Positions 16,465-24,005 of a DNA stretch of 37,231 nt are shown here, one piece after another; the first letter of the stretch is position 1, and each line of letters starts with the position of its first letter. The position numbers and the translations under genes were made by a program. Below the pieces are notes generated by a model that saw nothing but the letters and a program-made list of their open reading frames with translations, ran no database searches and had not been told where the DNA came from. Origin of the DNA: Myxococcota bacterium (GTDB lineage: Bacteria > Myxococcota_A > Polyangia > Polyangiales > Polyangiaceae); the NCBI GenBank assembly GCA_963169165.1, contig CAUJFL010000369.1, positions 1-37,231 of the forward strand, read 5' to 3'.

Positions 16465-17066
16465 GTGACCGGAGTGATACCACACGGGCTCGGGGCCGCG
16501 ACGCGCGCGACGAACGCGGCGATCGCCGAGCGCACGCGCGCGTCCGAGTCGGCCTGCGGGCCGTCGCGCCGCCGGACCTCCAGCGAGTGATCACCGCCGT
16601 CGACGATCAGCAGCTCGACCGGCGCGCGCATCCTCGCCAAGGTGGCCTCGAGCAGCTCGACCGGCGCGAGCGGATCGCGCGTCCCCTGAACGAACAGCGC
16701 GGGCGTCGTCATCGTGAGCAGCACCTCGTCGCGGATCGGCCGGGATTTCCCCTGTCCCACGAGCGGGTAGCCGAGGCACACGAGCCCCGCGACGGGTTCG
16801 ACGAGCGACGCGTGACAGCCGACGCGTGAGCCCATCGATTTTCCCACCAGCACCGCGGGCTCGCCGTCGCGTCGATGCTCACGGAGCGCCGCACGATGCG
16901 CGTCGATGAGCGTTGGCAGTCGGTCGGGGCGCTTCTGGCCCGCGAGCTGGTACGGGTAGTCGAAGCGCGCGACGCGTCCGACGCCCGCGAGGCGCTCGGC
17001 CCAGGCGGTCATCCACGTCGACGTCGACGGGGCGCCCGCGCCTGGCGCGAGGAGCAGCAGGCTCAT
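16461..17066 (-). CDS. Small alpha/beta hydrolase (TEX30/KANL3-like)
   Basis: A 201-residue alpha/beta hydrolase without a signal peptide. LLLLAPGAGAPSTSTWM opens the fold with an oxyanion loop. GKSMGSR holds the nucleophile Ser77, GTRDPLAP the acid Asp131, and GGDHSLEV the catalytic His160, so the triad is complete. The compact size and the DYPYQLAGQKRPDR segment fit the small bacterial proteins related to TEX30/KANL3. The substrate is unknown. ATG 17066 overlaps the stop of the upstream lipoprotein gene by 4 nt, and its own stop overlaps the next start (TTGA), so it is co-expressed with the hisC-containing series. Confidence 0.85.
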   Translation of the reverse strand: MSLLLLAPGAGAPSTSTWMTAWAERLAGVGRVARFDYPYQLAGQKRPDRLPTLIDAHRAALREHRRDGEPAVLVGKSMGSRVGCHASLVEPVAGLVCLGYPLVGQGKSRPIRDEVLLTMTTPALFVQGTRDPLAPVELLEATLARMRAPVELLIVDGGDHSLEVRRRDGPQADSDARVRSAIAAFVARVAAPSPCGITPVT

Positions 17067-17980
17067 TGGTCGGCCTCGAGCGCGCGGATCAGCGGATCGT
17101 CCGACGGCGGCCGAGGCAGCGCCGCGGCCGCGTCTCCGAGCCCGCGGCGCGCGAACGTCTGTCTCAGCAGCGCGAGCGCGAGCGCCGACGCGCCCTCGAG
17201 CGAGGCAGGCATCCCTGGTCCGGTCGGATCCGCCGCGTAGAGCGCGACGCGCGCGTCGACCGATTCAGGCGTGAGCGCCGCCAGCTCGCGGGCGAACGTG
17301 AGCCTCCCGAGGGCCGCGGCCCGCAGCGCGAGGGTGGAGGTGTCGAGGCCCGCCGCGCGCGCCGCCGCCCGCGCGTCGTCGTAGCGCCCGCGGAGCAGCG
17401 CGCCGTCGACGCGGCGCCGATCGGGTGTCTCGGCGCGCCGAGGGGAGGCGGCCAACCCGAGCGCGCGCGCCCCCAGCGTGAGCCTCGTGACCTCGTCCGC
17501 GTCGCCTCTGCGCTTCGCGAGCTCGATCAGCAGCTCGCTCGCGGCGGGCGACGTGGGCTCGAGGGCGAACGCGCGGGACGCCGAGTCGTTGGCGGCCTGG
17601 AGCTCGCCTCGCGAGAGCTGACAGCGCGCGAGACGCGCCCACATCGGCGAAAAATTGGGCTCGGCGCGCCGCGCCCTGGCGAACGCGTCGTCGACGTGGG
17701 CCCGCCCCACGCCGCGGCGGCACCGCGTGGCGGCGAGGCGCGACCACGCGTCGGCGCTGGCTGGATCGAGGCGCGTCAGGAGCGCGTAGCGGCCCTCGGC
17801 CTGCTCGAGGCGCCCGGCCGCGTCGTCGAGCGCCGCGGTCAACGCGACCTCGTAGGCGATCTCGTCGACGAAGCGACCGGGCGACGTCTCGCCGCGCACG
17901 CGTCGATCGACCACGGTCGGATCGCCGAGCGACGCGCACGACGGCAGCAGCAGCAGCGACGCCGCGATCAGCCCCCGCAT
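17063..17980 (-). CDS. TPR-like outer-membrane or periplasmic lipoprotein
   Basis: A 305-residue protein with a lipoprotein signal MRGLIAASLLLLPSCASLG (lipobox Cys15). The mature protein is almost wholly helical. It contains degenerate tetratricopeptide-like units, for example ARLEPAS-type turns in YALLTRLDPASADAWSRLAATRC, FARARRAEPNFSPMWARLARC and ASRAFALEPTSPAASELLIEL. Such lipoproteins usually act as scaffolds for envelope complexes. No specific partner is visible. The start overlaps the end of hisC by 13 bases, and its stop overlaps the hydrolase start (ATGA). The function and any link to histidine synthesis are unknown. Confidence 0.83.
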   Translation of the reverse strand: MRGLIAASLLLLPSCASLGDPTVVDRRVRGETSPGRFVDEIAYEVALTAALDDAAGRLEQAEGRYALLTRLDPASADAWSRLAATRCRRGVGRAHVDDAFARARRAEPNFSPMWARLARCQLSRGELQAANDSASRAFALEPTSPAASELLIELAKRRGDADEVTRLTLGARALGLAASPRRAETPDRRRVDGALLRGRYDDARAAARAAGLDTSTLALRAAALGRLTFARELAALTPESVDARVALYAADPTGPGMPASLEGASALALALLRQTFARRGLGDAAAALPRPPSDDPLIRALEADQ

Positions 17981-19062
17981 GACGCGAGCGCGCTGAGGAG
18001 GCGATCGTTGTCGCTCGGTCGCCCGATGGTGATGCGCAGGTGCGAGGCCATGCGGCCGCCGCGCTGGTGAAAGCTGCGGACGAGCACCGAGCGCGCCGCG
18101 AGCGCCTCGAACACCTCGGCCGCGGGCCTCGCCGTCTTGACCCAGAGAAAATTGGCCGCGCTCGGCGTCACCGCGTGACCGAGCCGCTCGAGCTCGAGCG
18201 TCAGGCGTGTGCGCTCCTCGCGCACCAGCGACACGATCCCGTCGAGCTCGCCCGACAGCTCGTCGAGGGCGACCGTGGCCATCCGCTGCGTCACCGCCGG
18301 CACGTTGTACGGCTGCCGCACCTTGTCGAGCTCGGCGACCAGCTCGGGGTGGGCGCGCAGCCAGCCGATGCGCAGCGCGGCGAGTCCGATCTTCGAGAGC
18401 GTGCCCAGGAAGGCGAGGTTCGGCGCCGAGTCGAACAGCTCGCCGAGCGACTCGTCCGCGAACGGCGCGTACGCCTCGTCGATCACGACGAGCGAGTCCT
18501 TCGCGGCGGCGGCGAGCGCCAGCACGTCGTCGCGGGACATCGTCGTCCCGGTCGGGTTGTTCGGCGTGGCGACGAACACGATGTTGGCCTCGACCATGCC
18601 GACCGCGTGCACGAGCGAGGGCAGGCTGGGCCGCCAGCGCGCGTCGAGCGGCACCTCGACGACGACGTACCCGCGGGCCTTGGCGGAGACGCGGTACATC
18701 ACGAACGTCGGCGTGCTGGTGACGATCGCGGGCGGCTGGCCCTTCTTTCGTGGGCGATCGAGCGCCGTCAGCAGCAGCGCGATCACCTCGTCGCTGCCGA
18801 CGCCGACCAGCAGCTCCTCGGGCCTCGCGCCCGTGCGGCGCGCGATCGCGTCCTTCAGCGCCCGCGCTCGCACGTCGGGGTAGCGAGCGAGGCCGTGCTC
18901 GAGCGCGGCCCGCGACAAGCGCGCGTGAGCGTCGGCGGAGAACAGGTCCGGCGCCTCGTTCGCGTCGAGCCGGACCTCGAAGGCGCCCTCGTGGGGCGCG
19001 TACGCCTCGAGCTCGGCCAGATCCTCGCGGACGAGCGCGCGCAGCGGCGGCGACAGGGTCAT
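17968..19062 (-). CDS. hisC: Histidinol-phosphate aminotransferase-like PLP enzyme
   Basis: A 364-residue fold-type I aminotransferase. It has the HisC-type N-terminus (FEVRLDANEAPDLFS), LARYPDVRARALKDAIA, the PLP-phosphate region GVGSDEVIALLL, ATPNNPTGTTMSRDDV, VIDEAYAPFAD (the Asp that contacts the PLP nitrogen) and GTLSKIGLAALRIGWL with the Schiff-base Lys. The C-terminal Arg is in HLRITIGRPSDNDRLL. HisC makes histidinol phosphate from imidazole-acetol phosphate, but related enzymes accept aromatic or other amino acids. No other his genes are here. The start overlaps the glycosyltransferase stop by 4 nt. The unusual company leaves the physiological substrate open. Confidence 0.9.
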   Translation of the reverse strand: MTLSPPLRALVREDLAELEAYAPHEGAFEVRLDANEAPDLFSADAHARLSRAALEHGLARYPDVRARALKDAIARRTGARPEELLVGVGSDEVIALLLTALDRPRKKGQPPAIVTSTPTFVMYRVSAKARGYVVVEVPLDARWRPSLPSLVHAVGMVEANIVFVATPNNPTGTTMSRDDVLALAAAAKDSLVVIDEAYAPFADESLGELFDSAPNLAFLGTLSKIGLAALRIGWLRAHPELVAELDKVRQPYNVPAVTQRMATVALDELSGELDGIVSLVREERTRLTLELERLGHAVTPSAANFLWVKTARPAAEVFEALAARSVLVRSFHQRGGRMASHLRITIGRPSDNDRLLSALASCGG

Positions 19063-20138
19063 CGCGCCCCGCGCCCCGCCGCGACGTCGTCGAGCATCCG
19101 ATCGAGCGCGCCGAAGAGCAGGGCGTTGCCGTCCTGGCGGTGACGCGCGACGTTCGCGGCGAACTTGTCCCGCTCGCGCAAGAACGCGCCGACGACGTCC
19201 CCGTCGACGCGCGGCGCGCCGAGGCCGTAGCCGAGCTTCTCGACATACCGGGCGTTCATCTCCTGCTCGAACTGGTGGCGCACCGGCACGCTGAGGATCG
19301 GCTTGCCGAGGTACACGGCCTCGTTGATGAGCGACTGGCCCCCGTTGGCGATGACCGCCTTCGACGTGGCCAGATCACGGATGAACCCGTCCTCGCTGAA
19401 GTCCTTCAAGGTGACGTTGCCGAGCTGGGCGTCGCGGCGGAGCCCGTACACGACGAAGCGATGGTCGGAGAGCCCCTGCAGCGTCGGCACCAGCGTGTCG
19501 TCGGACAGGCTCGTCTGGTAGACGAGCACGTGGTCGCCGACGGCGCGCTCGGCGTCGACCACCGCCCGGCGGAGGATCGGCGGCACGAGCGTCGTCACCG
19601 CGGCGTACTTCTCGCGCACGGGAGGGAAGAAGAACGTGGTCGCGAAGTAGTGGTGGCAGCCCGGTAGCTTCGCCTTGATGAACGCCCGGGTCGCCTCGAA
19701 GTCGGCGCGCACGCCCGAGACGATGTCGTCGTCGTGGTCGCACTTGTGGATGATCTGCTGGTTGTCGATGCTGATCACGGGCACGCCGTGGTGCTTGCCG
19801 TAGACCCACGAGTACGACTCGAAATCGCTGATCACGACGTCGGGCGCGAACGCGTCGACCTCGGTGAAATAGCTCTTGGCGTTCTCGAGCAGCATCGACG
19901 GCGAGAGCACGACGTTCTTCAGGACGGACAGATCTCGGTCCATCGCGCCGTCGCGGTAGTGGATCGTGAGCCCCTTGATCTCGACGCAGTCGGAGAAATG
20001 CCTGGACAAGAACCCGTGCGCTCGCCCCGACACGACGATCTTGGGCTGGTGACCGCGCGCGACCAGGTGCTCGAGCACGACCTTGCTCCGGGTCGCGTGC
20101 CCCATGCCTTCGCCGACCACGCCGTAGAGGATGCGCAT
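19059..20138 (-). CDS. MJ1255-type glycosyltransferase (GT-B fold)
   Basis: A 359-residue protein opening with MRILYGVVGEGMGHATRS, the hallmark of the MJ1255/VC2487 family of putative glycosyltransferases related to MurG and UDP-sugar transferases. Further features are PDVVISDFESYSWVYG in the N-terminal domain and the donor-site region VIANGGQSLINEAVYLGKPILSVPV, followed by HQFEQEMNARYVEKLGYG. It has no membrane segment and probably acts peripherally at the inner membrane. Substrate and product are unknown. It sits 28 bases downstream of the ferredoxin gene and overlaps hisC by 4 nt, so these could share a transcript starting near the palindromic operator at 20417. Confidence 0.87.
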   Translation of the reverse strand: MRILYGVVGEGMGHATRSKVVLEHLVARGHQPKIVVSGRAHGFLSRHFSDCVEIKGLTIHYRDGAMDRDLSVLKNVVLSPSMLLENAKSYFTEVDAFAPDVVISDFESYSWVYGKHHGVPVISIDNQQIIHKCDHDDDIVSGVRADFEATRAFIKAKLPGCHHYFATTFFFPPVREKYAAVTTLVPPILRRAVVDAERAVGDHVLVYQTSLSDDTLVPTLQGLSDHRFVVYGLRRDAQLGNVTLKDFSEDGFIRDLATSKAVIANGGQSLINEAVYLGKPILSVPVRHQFEQEMNARYVEKLGYGLGAPRVDGDVVGAFLRERDKFAANVARHRQDGNALLFGALDRMLDDVAAGRGAR

Positions 20139-20166
20139 GGCGCGGCAGCGTAGCCCAGATCGCCGG

Positions 20167-20376
20167 TCAGCCCTCGGGCGCGTCGTCGTCGACGAGCGAG
20201 AGCGCGTGGCGCGGGCAGCGCACGACGGCGACCCGCGCGCGCTCGAGCGCCTCGCCCTCGGGCCGCTCGACCAGCACGTGCATCATGTCGTCTTCGTCGA
20301 CCCGGAAGACGTCGGGGGCGGCCCGCACGCAGATCGCGTTCCCTTCGCAGCGGTCCCAGTTCACGAGGATCTTCAT
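20167..20376 (-). CDS. P450-type [3Fe-4S] ferredoxin
   Basis: A 69-residue single-cluster ferredoxin. The cluster motif is C10-E-G-N13-A-I-C16 ... C54-P, with Asn at the position where four-iron ferredoxins carry the second Cys. Three Cys plus a non-Cys residue there is the pattern of the small [3Fe-4S] ferredoxins that feed electrons to bacterial cytochromes P450. Other family marks are APDVFRVDEDD and RCPRHALSL. FdxD (Rv3503c) in the mycobacterial cholesterol cluster is of this type. The ATG at 20376 starts at the conserved MKILVNWDRC; sequence upstream is not coding. A KstR-like palindrome lies 43-56 bases upstream. No P450 or ferredoxin reductase is in the window, so the partner is elsewhere. 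Confidence 0.92.
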   Translation of the reverse strand: MKILVNWDRCEGNAICVRAAPDVFRVDEDDMMHVLVERPEGEALERARVAVVRCPRHALSLVDDDAPEG

Positions 20377-20416
20377 CGCGTCACCCGCCGCCCTCGATAG
20401 CACCTCCGACGAGAAA

Positions 20417-20434
20417 TTTGAAACGCGTTTCAAA
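20417..20434. promoter_or_regulatory. 18-bp perfect palindrome, KstR-like operator
   Basis: TTTGAAACGCGTTTCAAA is a perfect inverted repeat. Its core 20419-20432 fits TnnAACnnGTTnnA, the KstR operator consensus, and also resembles GAAAC/GTTTC sites of other TetR lipid regulators such as PsrA. It lies in the divergent gap between the ferredoxin gene (start 20376) and the lipoprotein/FadL-like operon (start 20513), within a locally AT-richer stretch. The likely binder is the TetR protein encoded at 34866-35510. Confidence 0.72.
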
Positions 20435-20512
20435 ATTCCATGACGCGGCGCATTCTTTTCGTCGCCTTGACCTTTCGCAGTTCCATATTGCGCGATTTTC
20501 CCGATAACTTCT

Positions 20513-21748
20513 GTGGTCGTGCGGCGCTTCAGCTTGGGACGTTTCTTCATCGGAGGGGCCGCGCTCGCGTGGGGGCTAGGCGCGCTCGGGCTGCCGTCGT
20601 GCGCCGAGGACCAGGCGCTGCACGGCGCGTCGAAATGTGGCGACGGCGTCCGTCAGCCCGAAGAAGAGTGCGACGTCCTCGCGGGCGCGCTCGTCGACCC
20701 CGACGGCAACCCGCTGAAACCCAAGGACACCGGCTGCGTCCAGTGCAAGGAGGCCCCCGGCTGGCGCTGCCGCGACAACGTCTGCAAGGAGTTCTGTGGA
20801 GACGGCAAGATCGTCGGCGACGAAGAGTGTGATCCACCCAACGGAGACGACTGCAACACCTCGTGTCGGCTGTCGGTGGTCAAGAAGGATCCGTGCAGCC
20901 TCGCGGGGCACTGGATCCTGCGCCAGACCGACTTCTCCGTCGCCAACATCGGCACGAAGGGCGTGCAGACGTCGAGCAACTGGTTCTACTGGGAGGTCGC
21001 GCAGAAGGGAGACGAGTGGGAGGTCGTCAACAGCCTCTTCTGCGGCATCGTCGTCACCGGCAACGCCAACGTGAAGCTGAGCGACATCGGCACCCGAGGG
21101 CTCATGCACAAGAACCGCCAGGATCAGTCGAACCCGCGGGGCGGACGCAAGGGCGTGATGCGCGTGCAGGGGGACGGCTGCTACATGAAATCGTCACGCC
21201 ACTATTTCATCCGCGGCGGCAAGGATGACTTGTTGCCAGCGTCGTTCGCCGCCGAGCCCGACCTGGAGACGCTCGGCCCGCTGCCGGTCGCCAACGACGT
21301 CTACGATCCCTCGAAGGGCGGGATGCTCGAGCTCGCCGACGATCCAGACGGCGACGGCCTGCTCGGGGTCCCGTTCGAGGTGACGGGGCTCATCAACGGC
21401 ACGCGCAGCGCGGTGCAGCGCGACTGGAGCGCGTACGAGTCCGACGCGACGCACGCGATCGCGCAATTCTCCGCCGAGTTCGTCGCGCGCTCCGACTTCA
21501 AGAACCAGGAGAAGATCCTGCATTTGCAGTGTGGGTCTGGCGGTACGTGCCCGCTGCTCGAGGCGGGCTCGACGCCGTCGCTCGACCGGCCGGGGCGGGT
21601 GCTGTTCCGCTACCTGGGGGACAAGCTCGACTCTCCCGCGGTCCGCGCGCTGGTCGTCGAGTTTCCGGGCGGCGGCAGCGACGACGACGACTTCGAGACC
21701 TGCTCGCGCATCCGCGCCGCCCTGCCCCACGACCCTGCCTCCAAATGA
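20513..21748 (+). CDS. Cys-rich myxobacterial lipoprotein
   Basis: A 411-residue exported lipoprotein. The signal peptide ends in LGALGLPSC (Cys30). Two Cys-rich repeats of the myxobacterial disulfide type (DUF4215-like) follow: CGDGVRQPEEECD at about 42-54 and CGDGKIVGDEECDPPNGDDCNTSC at about 95-118 (listed here as landmark, first and last Cys 95 and 118). The C-terminal 290 residues look like a beta-rich extracytoplasmic domain (HWILRQTDFSV, NWFYWEVAQKGDEWEVV) that I cannot assign. Start GTG 20513 has no clear ribosome-binding site; GTG 20519 is equally possible. Its stop overlaps the start of the FadL-like barrel gene (ATGA), so the two probably act together at the outer membrane. The KstR-like palindrome lies about 80 bases upstream. 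Confidence 0.85.
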   Translation: MVVRRFSLGRFFIGGAALAWGLGALGLPSCAEDQALHGASKCGDGVRQPEEECDVLAGALVDPDGNPLKPKDTGCVQCKEAPGWRCRDNVCKEFCGDGKIVGDEECDPPNGDDCNTSCRLSVVKKDPCSLAGHWILRQTDFSVANIGTKGVQTSSNWFYWEVAQKGDEWEVVNSLFCGIVVTGNANVKLSDIGTRGLMHKNRQDQSNPRGGRKGVMRVQGDGCYMKSSRHYFIRGGKDDLLPASFAAEPDLETLGPLPVANDVYDPSKGGMLELADDPDGDGLLGVPFEVTGLINGTRSAVQRDWSAYESDATHAIAQFSAEFVARSDFKNQEKILHLQCGSGGTCPLLEAGSTPSLDRPGRVLFRYLGDKLDSPAVRALVVEFPGGGSDDDDFETCSRIRAALPHDPASK

Positions 21749-23238
21749 GCGCCCGCACCCACCTCCGCCTCACGCTGCTCGCGGCGACGCTCTGGTCCTC
21801 CCACGCGGCCGCGTCTCCGCTGTTCGAGCTGGCCGGCGGCACCTCGAGCGGCGGTGGGCTCGCGCCGCGGGTGACCGGCGCGGGCGCGCCCTCCACCTAC
21901 TTCAACCCGGCCCTGTTGCCGCACGCGAAGCAAGGCTTCGAGCTCGGCGTCCTCGTCCTCTCGGATCACATCGGCATCACCGTCGACGGTCGCGGGCGCG
22001 GCGACGTCCCTGACATCGTGGGCGATCGCGAGCTGGTCGATCAGAACGGCAGCCCAATCTCCAACCAGACGGTGCCGACGCGCTGGCTGGTGCGCGGGTG
22101 CCCCGCGGACGAGTGCAAGGGCGGCGGCTTCGGGGCGAGGCCTCGCCAGGCCGCGGGCTCGAGCGGCAACACGCGCGCCTACCAGATCATCGGGCTCGTC
22201 AACAAGATCGCGGGCGAGCGGGTGGTGCTGGGGTTCTACGCGCTCGTGCCGCTCGGCACGTTCACCACTGCCAACTCATTCTACAACGACGAGCGCGAGC
22301 AGTTCTTCTCCAACAGTCTTCACCCGGAGCTGTACTCGGACCGGATGACGGCGACCTCGGTGTCGTTCGGCGGAGCGTCCAAGCTGTCGCGCACGCTGTC
22401 GGTTGGCCTGAGCTTCACGCTCAACCTGCGAAACTCGGCCGCCGCGGGCACCTACGTGCGCGACGCCAACGACTACAACCAGCTCCTGCTCTCCACCCAG
22501 GTCGACGTCGACGCCTCCGTCTCGCCGCACCTCGGCGTCAACTGGCGGCCGTCCGACGTGCTGTCGCTGTCGGCGACGGTCCACTCGAAGCAGCAGCTCT
22601 CGATCGACACGACGTTCAGCGCGCTGTTGCCCTCGGGGCTCGAGTCGAAGACCACGCGTCGCGCGGTGCATGACTTCGTGCCCTGGACGTTCGGCGCGGG
22701 CGGCGAGCTCGAGCTGTCTCGCGGCGCGAACAGCCGCCTGACCGGCGTCGTGTCGGCGTCGTACGCCCTCTGGTCCTACTACCTCGACCGCCACGGAGAG
22801 TCGCCCGCGACCTACGGCTCGTACCTGAAATGGAAGAACACCGCGTCCGGCGCGGTCGGCGCGCGCTACGAGCGAGGGGCCACGCGCCTGCTCGCCGATC
22901 TCAGCTACGTGCCGACCCCCGTCCCTCCGCAGACCGGGCGCTCCAACTACGTCGACAACGACCGGGCCGGGGTCGCGCTCGGCGTCGACCACTCGTTCGA
23001 GTTCATCGGGCTCAGGCTCCGCGCCGGGGTGATGGGGCAGGTGCAGACGCTGTTCAAGCGAGACCAGAAGAAGGTCGACGGTCAGATCCAGGACGAGCTG
23101 CCCGACGACGCCCGCACGCGGACGGGCGCCCCGGTGGCGGGCCGCGCGGGGCTCCAGACCAACAACCCCGGCTGGCCCGGGTTCAGCAGCCAGGGCACAA
23201 TCATCGGCGGCGCGTTCACGCTCGGGATCCTTTACTGA
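21745..23238 (+). CDS. FadL/OmpP1-like outer-membrane transport barrel
   Basis: A 497-residue outer-membrane protein. A signal peptide (about 1-25, ending AAASP) is followed by a FadL-like opening: GGTSSGGGLAPRVTGAGAPSTYFNPALLPHAKQGFELGV, here with key parts TGAGAPSTYFNPALL corresponding to the N-terminal hatch of FadL. Long stretches of alternating beta strands with aromatic belts continue to the end (GGAFTLGILY). FadL-family barrels move hydrophobic compounds such as fatty acids and aromatic hydrocarbons across the outer membrane. The family call is moderate because overall similarity is inferred from pattern. It overlaps the preceding lipoprotein stop and the next lipoprotein start (TGATG), so three gene products are translationally coupled. 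Confidence 0.78.
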   Translation: MSARTHLRLTLLAATLWSSHAAASPLFELAGGTSSGGGLAPRVTGAGAPSTYFNPALLPHAKQGFELGVLVLSDHIGITVDGRGRGDVPDIVGDRELVDQNGSPISNQTVPTRWLVRGCPADECKGGGFGARPRQAAGSSGNTRAYQIIGLVNKIAGERVVLGFYALVPLGTFTTANSFYNDEREQFFSNSLHPELYSDRMTATSVSFGGASKLSRTLSVGLSFTLNLRNSAAAGTYVRDANDYNQLLLSTQVDVDASVSPHLGVNWRPSDVLSLSATVHSKQQLSIDTTFSALLPSGLESKTTRRAVHDFVPWTFGAGGELELSRGANSRLTGVVSASYALWSYYLDRHGESPATYGSYLKWKNTASGAVGARYERGATRLLADLSYVPTPVPPQTGRSNYVDNDRAGVALGVDHSFEFIGLRLRAGVMGQVQTLFKRDQKKVDGQIQDELPDDARTRTGAPVAGRAGLQTNNPGWPGFSSQGTIIGGAFTLGILY

Positions 23239-23978
23239 TGACAAGCACTCGTTGGCTCACGCTCACCTTGCTCGGCCTCTCCGCGTGCGAGCCCGAGCTC
23301 CCCGCGCCGACCAACGCGGCCCACAACGTGAGAGAGCCCGTCGAGGGCGGCGCCGCGGGGGCGGGCGGCGCGAGCGCCGGAGCGGCGGGGCTGAGCGGGG
23401 GCAAGGGCGGCGCCAGCGGGGGCGCAGGCGGCGCGAGCGGCGCGGCGAGCGCGGGCGCGCCGTCGGGCGGCGGCGGCGGCGCCAGGAGCTCGGTCGGCGA
23501 CGCGTGCAAGGTCGACGCCGATTGCAAGGGCTACGCGAAGGCGTCGTGCGTGACCTCGATCGCGCCGCTCAAGGGGAAGATCACGGATCCTACCCACCCG
23601 CAGGCCAGCAAATTCGAGAACGAGCTGGTCATGCCGTTTCCCAACGGATACTGCGCGACCACCATCGAGAACTCGTGCAAGAGCGACGCTGACTGCGGCG
23701 TCGGCGCCGGGTGCTTTCGTGGCCTCGACGGCGTCGACAAGGCGGTGCTCGCCGATCTCGACATGCAGAAGACCGCGGACGGCATGCACCCGTTCTTGCC
23801 GTTCAGCACGGTGGCGTTCGCGGACGTCGGCATCTGCCTCGAGCCTTGCAGCACCAACGCCGATTGCAGGCAGTCGGAGGGCTACACCTGCGCCGTGCCG
23901 ATGGGCACCCTCATCGGGGTCATCAACTCTTCGTACACCCGCACGTTCTGCGTCGGACCCTTCACCTTCATGTTGTGA
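23238..23978 (+). CDS. Cys-rich lipoprotein with Gly/Ala/Ser linker
   Basis: A 246-residue exported lipoprotein. The signal peptide MTSTRWLTLTLLGLSAC has its lipobox Cys at 17. A Gly/Ala/Ser linker spans about residues 33-83. The folded part has paired cysteines in phrases such as GDACKVDADCKGYAKASCV, NSCKSDADCGVGAGCF and EPCSTNADCRQSEGYTCAVP, which look like three related CxxDADC-type units forming disulfides outside the cytoplasm. Function is unknown. The start codon overlaps the stop of the FadL-like gene (TGATG), which suggests a surface partner of that barrel. Confidence 0.83.
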   Translation: MTSTRWLTLTLLGLSACEPELPAPTNAAHNVREPVEGGAAGAGGASAGAAGLSGGKGGASGGAGGASGAASAGAPSGGGGGARSSVGDACKVDADCKGYAKASCVTSIAPLKGKITDPTHPQASKFENELVMPFPNGYCATTIENSCKSDADCGVGAGCFRGLDGVDKAVLADLDMQKTADGMHPFLPFSTVAFADVGICLEPCSTNADCRQSEGYTCAVPMGTLIGVINSSYTRTFCVGPFTFML

Positions 23979-24005
23979 CACTTTTGCCATCGAGGAGACA
24001 GAGCC

